In this document: positions 1 through 5,306 of the stretch, one piece after another | Numbering within the stretch: the first letter of the stretch is position 1 | Layout: each line of letters opens with the position of its first letter | Assembly: GCA_025966175.1 (NCBI GenBank) | Contig: JAOPVN010000177.1 | Span: 1-5,306, forward strand | From: Modestobacter sp. | GTDB lineage: Bacteria > Actinomycetota > Actinomycetes > Mycobacteriales > Geodermatophilaceae | Reading direction: 5' to 3' | Length of the DNA: 5,306 nt | Position numbers and translations under genes: made by a program | The notes under the pieces: model-generated | Told to the model about the DNA's origin: nothing | The model's database searches: none | What the model saw: the letters and a program-made list of their open reading frames with translations, nothing else

Positions 1-893
1 ACACCGTCCGCGACTTCTGGCGCGGCGAGGACGCGACGATCGGTGAGTTCGCCAGCCGGATCACCGGCTCGGCCGACCTCTACCAGCACTCCGGCCGGCG
101 CCCGGTCGCGAGCATCAACTTCGTCACCGCGCACGACGGGTTCACCCTCGACGACCTGGTCTCCTACAACGAGAAGCACAACGAGGCCAACGGCGAGGAC
201 AACAACGACGGCGAGAGCCACAACCGCAGCTGGAACTGCGGCGTCGAGGGCGACACCGACGACGTCGAGGTGCTCGAGCTGCGGGCCCGGCAGCGGCGCA
301 ACTTCATCGCCACCCTGATGCTCTCCCAGGGCGTGCCGATGCTGCTGCACGGCGACGAGCTGGGCCGCAGCCAGGGCGGCAACAACAACGGCTACTGCCA
401 GGACTCCGAGCTCACCTGGATCGACTGGGAGAACGTCGACGAGGGCCTGCTGGAGTTCACCAAGCTGGTCACCAAGCTGCGCAACGACCACCCGACCTTC
501 CGCCGCCGCCGGTTCTTCCACGGCCGCCCGGTGCGCCGCGAGGAGGGCGACCCGGTGCAGGACATCGCTTGGCTGACCCCCGGCGGTGAACTGATGAGCG
601 ACGAGGACTGGGACGCCGGTTACGCCAAGTCGCTGGCCATGTACCTCAACGGCCACGGCATCCGCGAGACCGACGAGCGCGGTGAGGACGTCGTCGACGA
701 CTGCTTCTACCTGGCGTTCAACGCCCACCACGAGTCGATCGAGTTCACCCTCCCCAGCGACGACTACGCCGAGGCGTGGACCGTGGTGGTGGACACCGCG
801 GAGCTCGGTGCGGTGGAGCCGGTCGAGGTGAAGGCCGGCCAGACGCTCACCGTCGCCGCCCGGGCCACCGTCGTCCTGCGGGCGGCCCCGTGA
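1..893 (+). CDS. glgX: GlgX-type glycogen debranching enzyme, C-terminal part (5' end outside window)
   Basis: Partial gene: the frame is open from base 3 to the TGA at 891-893, giving the last 296 residues of a protein usually about 700 residues long. GlgX is a cytoplasmic GH13 isoamylase-type enzyme that hydrolyses alpha-1,6 branch points of glycogen or limit dextrin and releases linear maltodextrins. Visible signatures are FVTAHDGFTLDDLVSYNEKH at local residues 40-59, containing the HD of GH13 conserved region IV (H44, D45; the Asp is the transition-state stabiliser), then NGEDNNDGESHNRSWNCG. GDELGRSQGGNNNGYCQD follows at 117-134, and a C-terminal all-beta domain from about residue 210 to the end. 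The catalytic nucleophile and acid/base lie upstream of the window. The stop overlaps the treY start, so the two genes form one operon: GlgX supplies linear glucan to TreY. The family call is firm; physiological substrate preference cannot be read from this part. Confidence 0.95.
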   Translation, partial: TVRDFWRGEDATIGEFASRITGSADLYQHSGRRPVASINFVTAHDGFTLDDLVSYNEKHNEANGEDNNDGESHNRSWNCGVEGDTDDVEVLELRARQRRNFIATLMLSQGVPMLLHGDELGRSQGGNNNGYCQDSELTWIDWENVDEGLLEFTKLVTKLRNDHPTFRRRRFFHGRPVRREEGDPVQDIAWLTPGGELMSDEDWDAGYAKSLAMYLNGHGIRETDERGEDVVDDCFYLAFNAHHESIEFTLPSDDYAEAWTVVVDTAELGAVEPVEVKAGQTLTVAARATVVLRAAP

Positions 894-3235
894 GCGAGCA
901 GACCGCGGCTGAGCACGGCCGGCGCCGGGAGGTACCGGCCGGCACCTACCGGCTGCAGGTGACCGCCGACTTCACCCTGGACGACGCGGCGGCCGTCGCC
1001 GGCTACCTGGCCGACCTCGGGGTGACGCACGCCTACTCCTCGCCGCTGCTGCGCTCGGCGAAGGGCAGCACGCACGGCTACGACACCGTGGACCACGCGC
1101 ACATCGACGAGCCGCGCGGCGGGCGGCCCGGGTTCGACCGGTTCGTCGCCGCGCTGCACCAGCACGGCCTCGGGCTGGTGCTGGACCTGGTGCCCAACCA
1201 CATGGGCGTCAGCGACCCGGCCGAGTCGGCCTGGTGGTGGGACGTGCTGCAGCACGGTCGGGACAGCGCGCACGCCGATGCCTTCGACATCGACTGGGAC
1301 TTCGGCGGCGGCAAGCTGCGCATCCCGGTCCTGGGCAGCGCCGACGACGTGTCGGAGCTGGAGGTCGTGGACGGCGAACTGCGCTACTACGACAACCGGT
1401 TCCCGATCGCCCCGGGGACCGAGCCCTCTCCCGCCCACCCGGCGACGCCGCAGGAGGTGCACGCCCGGCAGCACTACGAGCTGATCGACTGGCGGCGGGC
1501 CGACGACCAGCTCAACTACCGCCGGTTCTTCGCGATCAACAGCCTCGCCGGGCTGCGCGTAGAGGATCCGGAGGTCTTCCGGGCGACCCACGAGCTGATC
1601 GTGCAGCTGGTGGCGAACGGGTCCGTCGACGCGCTGCGGATCGACCACCCCGACGGGCTGGCCGACCCGAAGGGCTACCTGGACCGGCTGGGCGACGCCA
1701 CCGGCCACCGGTGGACCGTCGTCGAGAAGATCCTCGAGGGCGGCGAGGAGCTGCCCGAGAGCTGGAAGACCGCCGGGACGACGGGCTACGACGCGCTCAC
1801 CGAGGTCGACGCCGTCCTGGTCGACCCGGCCGGCGAGGCGGCGCTCACCGCGCTGGACACCGAGTTCGCCGGCAAGCAGGTGGACTACGCACAGCTCGTG
1901 CACGACTCCAAGCGCGAGGTCACCGACGGCATGCTGGGGTCGGAGGTGGCCCGGCTGCACCGGATCATCGGCGAGCTGCCGGGTGTGCCGGCCGAGGCGG
2001 TGACCGAGGGGCTGGCCGAGCTGCTGGCGACCTTCCCGGTCTACCGCAGCTACCTGCCCGACGGGCGGGAGCACCTGGAGGAGTCGGTGGCCGCGGTCAA
2101 GCAGCGCCGGCCCGACCTGACCGCCGCCGTCGACGCCCTGCACCCGCTGCTGGGCACCGCCGGCAGCGAGCTGGCCACCCGGTTCGAGCAGACGTCCGGG
2201 CCGGTCATGGCCAAGGGCGTGGAGGACAGCGCCTACTACCGGTGGTCCCGGTTCGTGGCGCTGAACGAGGTGGGCGGCGACCCGGCGCGGTTCGGGACGA
2301 CGGTCGGCGAGTTCCACGAGGCGCAGCAGCGCCGCGCGGAGCGTCGTCCGGCGTCCATGACCACGCTGTCCACCCACGACACCAAGCGCAGCGAGGACGT
2401 GCGGGCCCGGCTGGCCGTGCTCGCCGAGCTGCCCACCGAGTGGGCCGGTCTGGTGCGCGGCTGGATCGACCGGCACCCGCTGGCCGACCGGTCGCTGGCG
2501 CATCTGGTGTGGCAGAACCTGGTCGGCGCCTGGCCGCTGTCCCGGGAGCGGGCGCACGCCTACGTGGAGAAGGCGGCCCGCGAGGCCGGCACCTCGACCA
2601 CCTGGACCGACCCGGCGCAGGAGTTCGAGGACCAGCTGCACGCACTGGTCGACGCCGCCTACGACGACGAGACGACGCATGCCGAGATCGAGCGGTTCGT
2701 CGCCCGGATCGCGCCGTTCGGCTGGTCGAACTCGCTGTCGCAGAAGCTGCTGCAGCTGACCATCGCCGGGGTGCCGGACGTCTACCAGGGCACCGAGCTG
2801 TGGGACTTCTCGCTGGTCGACCCGGACAACCGCCGCCCGGTCGACTACGACCGGCGCCGCGATCTGCTGGCCCGGCTGGACGGCGGCTGGGTGCCGCCGG
2901 TGGACGAGACGGGGGCGGCGAAGCTGCTCGTGGTCTCCCGGGCGCTGCGGCACCGGCGCGACTCCCCCGCGGCGTTCGCCGGCTACACGCCGGTGGAGGT
3001 CACCGGGGCGGCCGCGGACTCGGTCGTCTCCTTCGACCGCGGCGGCGTGGTCACCGTCGCCACCCGGCGACCGGTGCACCTGGCCGACACCGGCTGGGGC
3101 GACACCGCGCTGCACCTGCACACCGGTGCGTGGCGGGACCTGCTGACCGGCGCTCGGGTGGTCTCTGCCGCCGGCGGCGCCCCGCTGGCCGAGGTACTCG
3201 CCCAGCTGCCCGTCGCGCTGCTCGTCCGCGACTGA
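890..3235 (+). CDS. treY: Maltooligosyltrehalose synthase TreY
   Basis: A 781-residue cytoplasmic GH13 enzyme, normal length for the family. It rearranges the reducing-end alpha-1,4 bond of maltodextrin to the alpha,alpha-1,1 bond of maltooligosyltrehalose. All GH13 regions are present: LDLVPNHMG at 98-106 (region I), ALRIDHPDG at 248-256 with nucleophile D252, VVEKIL at 277-282 with acid/base E279, and STHDTKRSEDVRAR at 494-507 with stabiliser D497. Family-specific stretches include PAGTYRLQ at 16-23, SPLLRSAKGSTHGYD at 51-65, NYRRFF at 209-214 and GVPDVYQGTELWDFSLVDPD at 627-646. I chose the GTG at 890: it lies just before the conserved PAGTYRLQ start and overlaps the glgX TGA (GTGA). The frame stays open back to 776, but that stretch reads as low-complexity Arg/Gly and lies inside glgX. 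No clear Shine-Dalgarno precedes the GTG, so translation is probably coupled to glgX. Confidence 0.97.
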   Translation: MSEQTAAEHGRRREVPAGTYRLQVTADFTLDDAAAVAGYLADLGVTHAYSSPLLRSAKGSTHGYDTVDHAHIDEPRGGRPGFDRFVAALHQHGLGLVLDLVPNHMGVSDPAESAWWWDVLQHGRDSAHADAFDIDWDFGGGKLRIPVLGSADDVSELEVVDGELRYYDNRFPIAPGTEPSPAHPATPQEVHARQHYELIDWRRADDQLNYRRFFAINSLAGLRVEDPEVFRATHELIVQLVANGSVDALRIDHPDGLADPKGYLDRLGDATGHRWTVVEKILEGGEELPESWKTAGTTGYDALTEVDAVLVDPAGEAALTALDTEFAGKQVDYAQLVHDSKREVTDGMLGSEVARLHRIIGELPGVPAEAVTEGLAELLATFPVYRSYLPDGREHLEESVAAVKQRRPDLTAAVDALHPLLGTAGSELATRFEQTSGPVMAKGVEDSAYYRWSRFVALNEVGGDPARFGTTVGEFHEAQQRRAERRPASMTTLSTHDTKRSEDVRARLAVLAELPTEWAGLVRGWIDRHPLADRSLAHLVWQNLVGAWPLSRERAHAYVEKAAREAGTSTTWTDPAQEFEDQLHALVDAAYDDETTHAEIERFVARIAPFGWSNSLSQKLLQLTIAGVPDVYQGTELWDFSLVDPDNRRPVDYDRRRDLLARLDGGWVPPVDETGAAKLLVVSRALRHRRDSPAAFAGYTPVEVTGAAADSVVSFDRGGVVTVATRRPVHLADTGWGDTALHLHTGAWRDLLTGARVVSAAGGAPLAEVLAQLPVALLVRD

Positions 3236-3736
3236 CGAACGACCCTCTCCTGGCGGAAGGACCCCTCCCCGGGCCCTTCGCAGGCTCAGGGAACGCCGGG
3301 CGGGGGTCAGGCTCGGGAGAATGCCCTGGAGGGGGCCTGACGGCGGCCGGGCCCATGGGCCCGCCGCCACTCAGCTGCGGATCGCGTCGAGGACCGTGGC
3401 CCGGACGGCGATCAGCGCGGAGCGCGAGGGCGCCGACCGCGGTCGCGCAGAGACGGAAGCGCCAGGGACGTCACGGTGAGCACGGTGCTGTGCGGTCATC
3501 CCGGCGGCTGAATCGCGAGACCAGCAGGTCCTCCCTGGCGTGGACGCCCCTGCTCCCAGGCCGCACACAGGGTGAGGTGCCGTGCCCGTACCGCAGCGCG
3601 CGAACGGTCTGTCGCACGCGGTCCGGGCATACCCCGCGGTACGCGAGCGAGACCGGCGAGTTCTGCTTACGGTCGTTCGCGACCCGGGCCACACCGGCCG
3701 GGCAGAGGCGCCGGACCGCCGAACCCCGTCCGCCGG
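3236..3736. other. Intergenic region between treY and the rpf riboswitch, no convincing gene
   Basis: Apart from the tandem hairpins at 3306-3368, this stretch has no frame with actinobacterial codon bias over a useful length. Items seen: a 12-base near repeat (CAGGCTCAGGGA at 3281-3292, CAGGCTCGGGAG at 3308-3319); a possible 42-codon minus-strand frame at 3371-3499, weakly supported; and two adjacent short palindromes at 3471-3489. The region must also hold the promoter for the rpf leader. The best -10-like match (TANNNT) is TACGGT at 3668-3673, in a locally more AT-rich patch (TTCTGCTTACGGT), which would start the RNA around 3680. No matching -35 element is visible, so I do not annotate the promoter as a separate feature. 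Local base composition is less extreme than in the flanking genes, as expected for noncoding DNA here. Confidence 0.6.
3306..3368. terminator. Tandem abutting GC-rich hairpins, probable transcription terminator after treY
   Basis: Two inverted repeats sit back to back about 70 bases after the treY stop. The first pairs GTCAGGCTC (3306-3314) with GGGCCTGAC (3333-3341): 9 bp including one G-T, with an 18-base loop. The second starts at the next base. GGCGG (3342-3346) pairs with CCGCC (3364-3368) around a bulged C3347, and encloses the perfect 16-base palindrome CGGGCCCATGGGCCCG (3348-3363), which would fold with a CATG loop. No T-run follows on either strand, as is common for actinobacterial terminators, so function is inferred from stem strength and position. 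The second stem is nearly symmetrical and could act in both directions. It could alternatively be a dispersed intergenic palindromic repeat or a protein-binding palindrome. Confidence 0.55.
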
Positions 3737-3885
3737 CCGCCTGAATCCGACCCACCCAGGACGGGGGCGGGGGACCCATGTCCCCGACGCGAACCTGCGT
3801 CTAGGGGTGAAGCCGTGCTGCGCCGTCCAGGCGTCCGCGGCCGGGCACCGATTCGCCCGAACCCGACAGCTCACCTCGTAGGCGG
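3737..3885 (+). ncRNA. ydaO-yuaA type c-di-AMP riboswitch aptamer in the rpf leader
   Basis: Recognised from conserved blocks in the right order. The closing stem P1 is CCGCCT (3737-3742) with AGGCGG (3880-3885), six perfect pairs. GAATCCG (3743-3749) follows P1; then GGGGGACCCA (3769-3778), TAGGGGTGAA (3802-3811), CCCGAACCCG (3856-3865) and finally ACAGCTCACCTCGTAGGCGG (3866-3885). Internal stems can be drawn at GACGC/GCGTC (3786-3790 with 3797-3801) and CGGGC/GCCCG (3842-3846 with 3855-3859). This class binds cyclic di-AMP and normally turns expression off when the ligand is bound. In actinobacteria it is established upstream of Rpf and other cell-wall hydrolase genes, for example Streptomyces rpfA, matching the gene here. 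Only 17 bases separate the aptamer from the ATG of rpf, which leaves little room for a separate terminator. Ligand and class are secure by pattern; exact 5' boundary and mechanism are not. Confidence 0.94.
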
Positions 3886-3901
3886 TGATCGGAGGATCAC
3901 C
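3884..3901 (+). promoter_or_regulatory. Shine-Dalgarno hairpin of rpf, candidate riboswitch expression platform
   Basis: The 18 bases GGTGATCGGAGGATCACC form a perfect 7-bp stem (3884-3890 with 3895-3901) with loop GGAG (3891-3894). The ribosome binding site GGAGG spans 3891-3895, seven bases before the ATG at 3903, so most of it sits in the loop and its last G is paired. The first two stem bases (3884-3885) are also the last two bases of the aptamer's P1, so a full-length hairpin and a full P1 cannot coexist. This geometry suggests control at translation initiation. The direction of the effect is not obvious, because a loop-presented Shine-Dalgarno may be either accessible or hindered. Confidence 0.5.
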
Positions 3902-3902
3902 C

Positions 3903-4511
3903 ATGTCCAGGAACAACGGGCGCTTCCGCGCGCCCAGCACCTCCCGGCTGGCCCGCCTCGGCGTCCTCACCACCGGCGCCGCGGTCGCCTGTGTCGGCCT
4001 GATGGCCGGGCCGGCATCCGCCGGCGGACACGACTGGAGCGGCGTGGCCAACTGCGAGTCCAGCGGCAACTGGAACACCAACAGCGGCAACGGCTACTAC
4101 GGCGGCCTGCAGTTCTCCCAGAGCACCTGGGCGGGCTACGGCGGGACGCAGTACGCGTCCCGGGCCGACCTGGCGACGCCCGGCGAGCAGATCGCCGTGG
4201 CCGAGCAGGTCCTGGGCGGCCAGGGCGTCGGCGCCTGGCCGGTCTGCGGCGCGCACCTGTCCGGCGGCACCACCCGTGTGCCGTCGGCCCAGGCGGCGCC
4301 GGCACCCGCGCAGCGCGTACCCGCGTCGGCCACGGCGTCACGGGACTCCCGGCCCGAGCCGAGCGGCGGCAACTACGTCGTGCAGGCCGGTGACACCCTG
4401 GCGAAGATCGCCGCCGCGCAGGGCACCAGCTGGCGGGTGCTGTTCGACCGGAACCGGGGAGTGGTCAGCAACCCGAACGTGATCTACGTCGGGCAGATGC
4501 TGACCGTCTGA
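3903..4511 (+). CDS. rpf: Secreted resuscitation-promoting factor (Rpf domain plus LysM)
   Basis: A 202-residue exported muralytic protein. Rpf proteins are lysozyme-like enzymes that cleave glycan strands of peptidoglycan and promote regrowth of dormant actinobacteria and spore germination. Residues 1-40 are a Sec signal peptide: basic start, hydrophobic GVLTTGAAVACVGLMAG, and cleavage likely after ASA-40. The Rpf domain covers about 42-118 (HDWSGVANCESSGNW, then GYYGGLQFSQSTWAGYGG). E52 is the expected catalytic glutamate, and C51 and C115 match the conserved disulfide pair. A Pro/Ala/Ser-rich linker (about 119-154) leads to a C-terminal LysM at about 157-202 (YVVQAGDTLAKIAAAQG, NPNVIYVGQMLTV) for wall binding. 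This layout is that of Micrococcus luteus Rpf and Streptomyces RpfA. I chose the ATG at 3903 because GGAGG lies seven bases upstream; an in-frame GTG at 3885 lies in the riboswitch P1 and has no such site. Expression is probably controlled by the c-di-AMP riboswitch just upstream. Confidence 0.96.
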   Translation: MSRNNGRFRAPSTSRLARLGVLTTGAAVACVGLMAGPASAGGHDWSGVANCESSGNWNTNSGNGYYGGLQFSQSTWAGYGGTQYASRADLATPGEQIAVAEQVLGGQGVGAWPVCGAHLSGGTTRVPSAQAAPAPAQRVPASATASRDSRPEPSGGNYVVQAGDTLAKIAAAQGTSWRVLFDRNRGVVSNPNVIYVGQMLTV

Positions 4512-4514
4512 GCA

Positions 4515-4551
4515 CGCCGGGCGGCCGGGGCCCTGCCCCGGCCGCCCGGTG
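4515..4551 (+). terminator. Strong hairpin terminator after rpf
   Basis: Beginning three bases after the rpf stop codon, bases 4515-4531 pair with 4535-4551: 17 consecutive pairs including one G-T, with a three-base loop (CCT). The core is CCGGGCGGCCGGGGC facing GCCCCGGCCGCCCGG. There is no T-run after it (CGCCACCCC follows), typical of GC-rich actinobacterial terminators. Position and stability make it the likely 3' end of the rpf transcript, which would separate rpf from treZ. Confidence 0.82.
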
Positions 4552-4615
4552 CGCCACCCCACGATTGGCCGCCGGGTGCGCGGGCATGATCTCCCCGTCC
4601 CACCGCACATCCTCT

Positions 4616-4620
4616 GGAGG
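4616..4620 (+). promoter_or_regulatory. Ribosome binding site of treZ
   Basis: GGAGG, a perfect Shine-Dalgarno core, lies seven bases before the ATG at 4628. It decides the treZ start and shows that treZ is translated independently, unlike treY, which lacks such a site and overlaps its upstream gene. Confidence 0.8.
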
Positions 4621-4627
4621 CCCCCGC

Positions 4628-5306
4628 ATGTCCGAGCCCGTCGAGTTCTCCGTCTGGGCGCCGCTGCCCGAGCGGGTCCGCCTCCAGGTAGGAGACGGGG
4701 TGGACGGCGAGGTGCACGACATGCAGCGGGACACCGCCGGATGGTGGCGCGCCACGGTCCCCGCCTCCCCCGAGGCCGACTACGGCTTCCTGCTCGACGA
4801 CACCGAGCCGGCGCGACCGGACCCGCGCTCCCGGCGCCAGCCCGGCGGCGTGCACGGGCTGTCCCGTCGCTTCGACCCCGCCGCCTACCGCTGGGGAGAC
4901 CGCGCCTGGACCGGCCGTCCGCTGGCCGGCGGTGTCGTCTACGAACTGCACGTCGGCACCTTCACCCGCGAGGGCACGCTGGACGCCGCCGCCCGCAATC
5001 TGGACCACCTCGTCGACCTGGGCGTCGACTTCGTGGAGCTGCTCCCGGTCAACGCGTTCAACGGCACGCACAACTGGGGCTACGACGGCGTCGCCTGGTA
5101 CGCCGTCCAGGAGACCTACGGCGGTCCGGCCGCCTACCAGCGCTTCGTCGACGCCTGCCACCAGCGCGGTCTCGGCGTGATCCAGGACGTCGTCTACAAC
5201 CACCTGGGCCCGTCGGGGAACTACCTGCCCGAGTTCTTCCCGATCTTCGCCGAGGGCGGGGCGAACACCTGGGGCAACTCGATCAACCTGTCCGGCCCGG
5301 ACTCCG
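4628..5306 (+). CDS. treZ: Maltooligosyltrehalose trehalohydrolase TreZ, N-terminal part (3' end outside window)
   Basis: Partial gene: 226 codons are visible before the right edge, of a protein usually 560-600 residues long. TreZ is a cytoplasmic GH13 enzyme that hydrolyses the alpha-1,4 bond next to the trehalosyl end made by TreY and releases free trehalose. Residues 1 to about 95 form the N-terminal beta-sandwich (FSVWAPLPERVRL at 7-19, then RPDPRSRRQPGGVHG at 63-77, a family hallmark). The barrel begins with VVYELHVGTFTREGT at 103-117, then LLPVNAFNGTHNWGYDGV at 138-155 and conserved region I DVVYNHLGPSGNYL at 187-200. The catalytic Asp and Glu lie beyond the window. The ATG at 4628 has GGAGG at 4616-4620, seven bases upstream, and starts where the family normally starts. 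The gene follows a strong terminator, so a promoter in the 76 bases at 4552-4627 is likely; I see only weak -10-like matches (for example CATGAT at 4585-4590). Confidence 0.96.
   Translation, partial: MSEPVEFSVWAPLPERVRLQVGDGVDGEVHDMQRDTAGWWRATVPASPEADYGFLLDDTEPARPDPRSRRQPGGVHGLSRRFDPAAYRWGDRAWTGRPLAGGVVYELHVGTFTREGTLDAAARNLDHLVDLGVDFVELLPVNAFNGTHNWGYDGVAWYAVQETYGGPAAYQRFVDACHQRGLGVIQDVVYNHLGPSGNYLPEFFPIFAEGGANTWGNSINLSGPDS

Noticed and set aside
3256..3279. GAAGG/CCTTC stem just after treY as an early terminator
   Set aside because: Only five pairs with a 14-base loop; far weaker than the hairpins at 3306-3368.
764..3370. 868-codon open frame on the minus strand opposite treY
   Set aside because: Long antisense frames are expected opposite very GC-rich genes. 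The translation is rich in Arg, Gly, Pro, Val and His with no recognisable domain, while the plus strand encodes a complete TreY with all catalytic motifs.
3587..3643. Inverted repeat CGTACCGC (3587-3594) and GCGGTACG (3636-3643)
   Set aside because: Eight pairs with a 41-base gap in such GC-rich DNA can arise by chance, and it is not tied to a clear promoter or gene.
1234..3744. 836-codon plus-strand frame overlapping treY in another register
   Set aside because: It reads as low-complexity Arg/Ala/Gly and crosses the treY stop and the hairpins; it is an out-of-frame shadow of treY.
3885..3902. Upstream in-frame GTG start for rpf at 3885
   Set aside because: The GTG is part of the riboswitch P1 strand and has no Shine-Dalgarno of its own, whereas the ATG at 3903 has GGAGG at ideal spacing and gives a normal signal peptide start.
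3371..4090. 239-codon minus-strand frame across the riboswitch and the start of rpf
   Set aside because: It overlaps the aptamer and the rpf signal peptide region, has no domain, and much of it is Arg/Pro/Ser low complexity. Only its last 42 codons (3371-3499) look even slightly protein-like, and these are reported separately as a weak candidate.
4484..5203. 239-codon minus-strand frame opposite treZ
   Set aside because: A shadow of treZ: it crosses the rpf terminator hairpin and has no recognisable domain, while the plus strand shows clear TreZ motifs.

Overview
The window is very GC-rich, and third codon positions are almost all G or C. It comes from an actinobacterium. The gene content (GlgX/TreY/TreZ trehalose pathway, a secreted Rpf muralytic protein and an actinobacterial-style ydaO riboswitch) suggests a soil or stone-dwelling lineage. 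Geodermatophilaceae or a relative is my guess, but the sequence alone does not settle the family.

Layout, all genes on the + strand. (1) Positions 1-893 hold the C-terminal part of glgX, a glycogen/maltodextrin debranching enzyme. (2) treY (maltooligosyltrehalose synthase, 890-3235) overlaps the glgX stop codon in a GTGA junction. (3) A 667-base gap (3236-3902) follows. It opens with two abutting GC-rich hairpins (3306-3368), the likely end of the glgX-treY unit. After a stretch with no convincing gene, it ends in a c-di-AMP (ydaO-type) riboswitch aptamer at 3737-3885. (4) The riboswitch controls the gene at 3903-4511. This encodes a secreted resuscitation-promoting factor with a signal peptide, an Rpf lytic domain and a C-terminal LysM domain. 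(5) A very strong hairpin (4515-4551) follows. (6) treZ (maltooligosyltrehalose trehalohydrolase) starts at 4628 and runs off the right edge.

How the genes work together: GlgX trims branches from glycogen-type alpha-glucan. TreY converts the reducing end of the resulting maltodextrin to a terminal trehalosyl unit, and TreZ cuts that unit off as free trehalose. Trehalose is a compatible solute and desiccation protectant. The Rpf gene, which acts on peptidoglycan outside the cell, sits between treY and treZ with its own riboswitch and terminator, so it appears to be an independent transcription unit splitting the trehalose locus.

The most interesting region is the rpf leader. The aptamer is followed immediately by a perfect 7-bp hairpin that presents the Shine-Dalgarno sequence in its loop and shares two bases with the aptamer's closing stem. 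I see no classical terminator between aptamer and start codon. c-di-AMP is linked to osmotic and cell-wall balance, so its placement inside a trehalose locus is suggestive. A functional link remains inference. I see no sign of an unknown enzyme system, mobile element, CRISPR array, tRNA or rRNA here.
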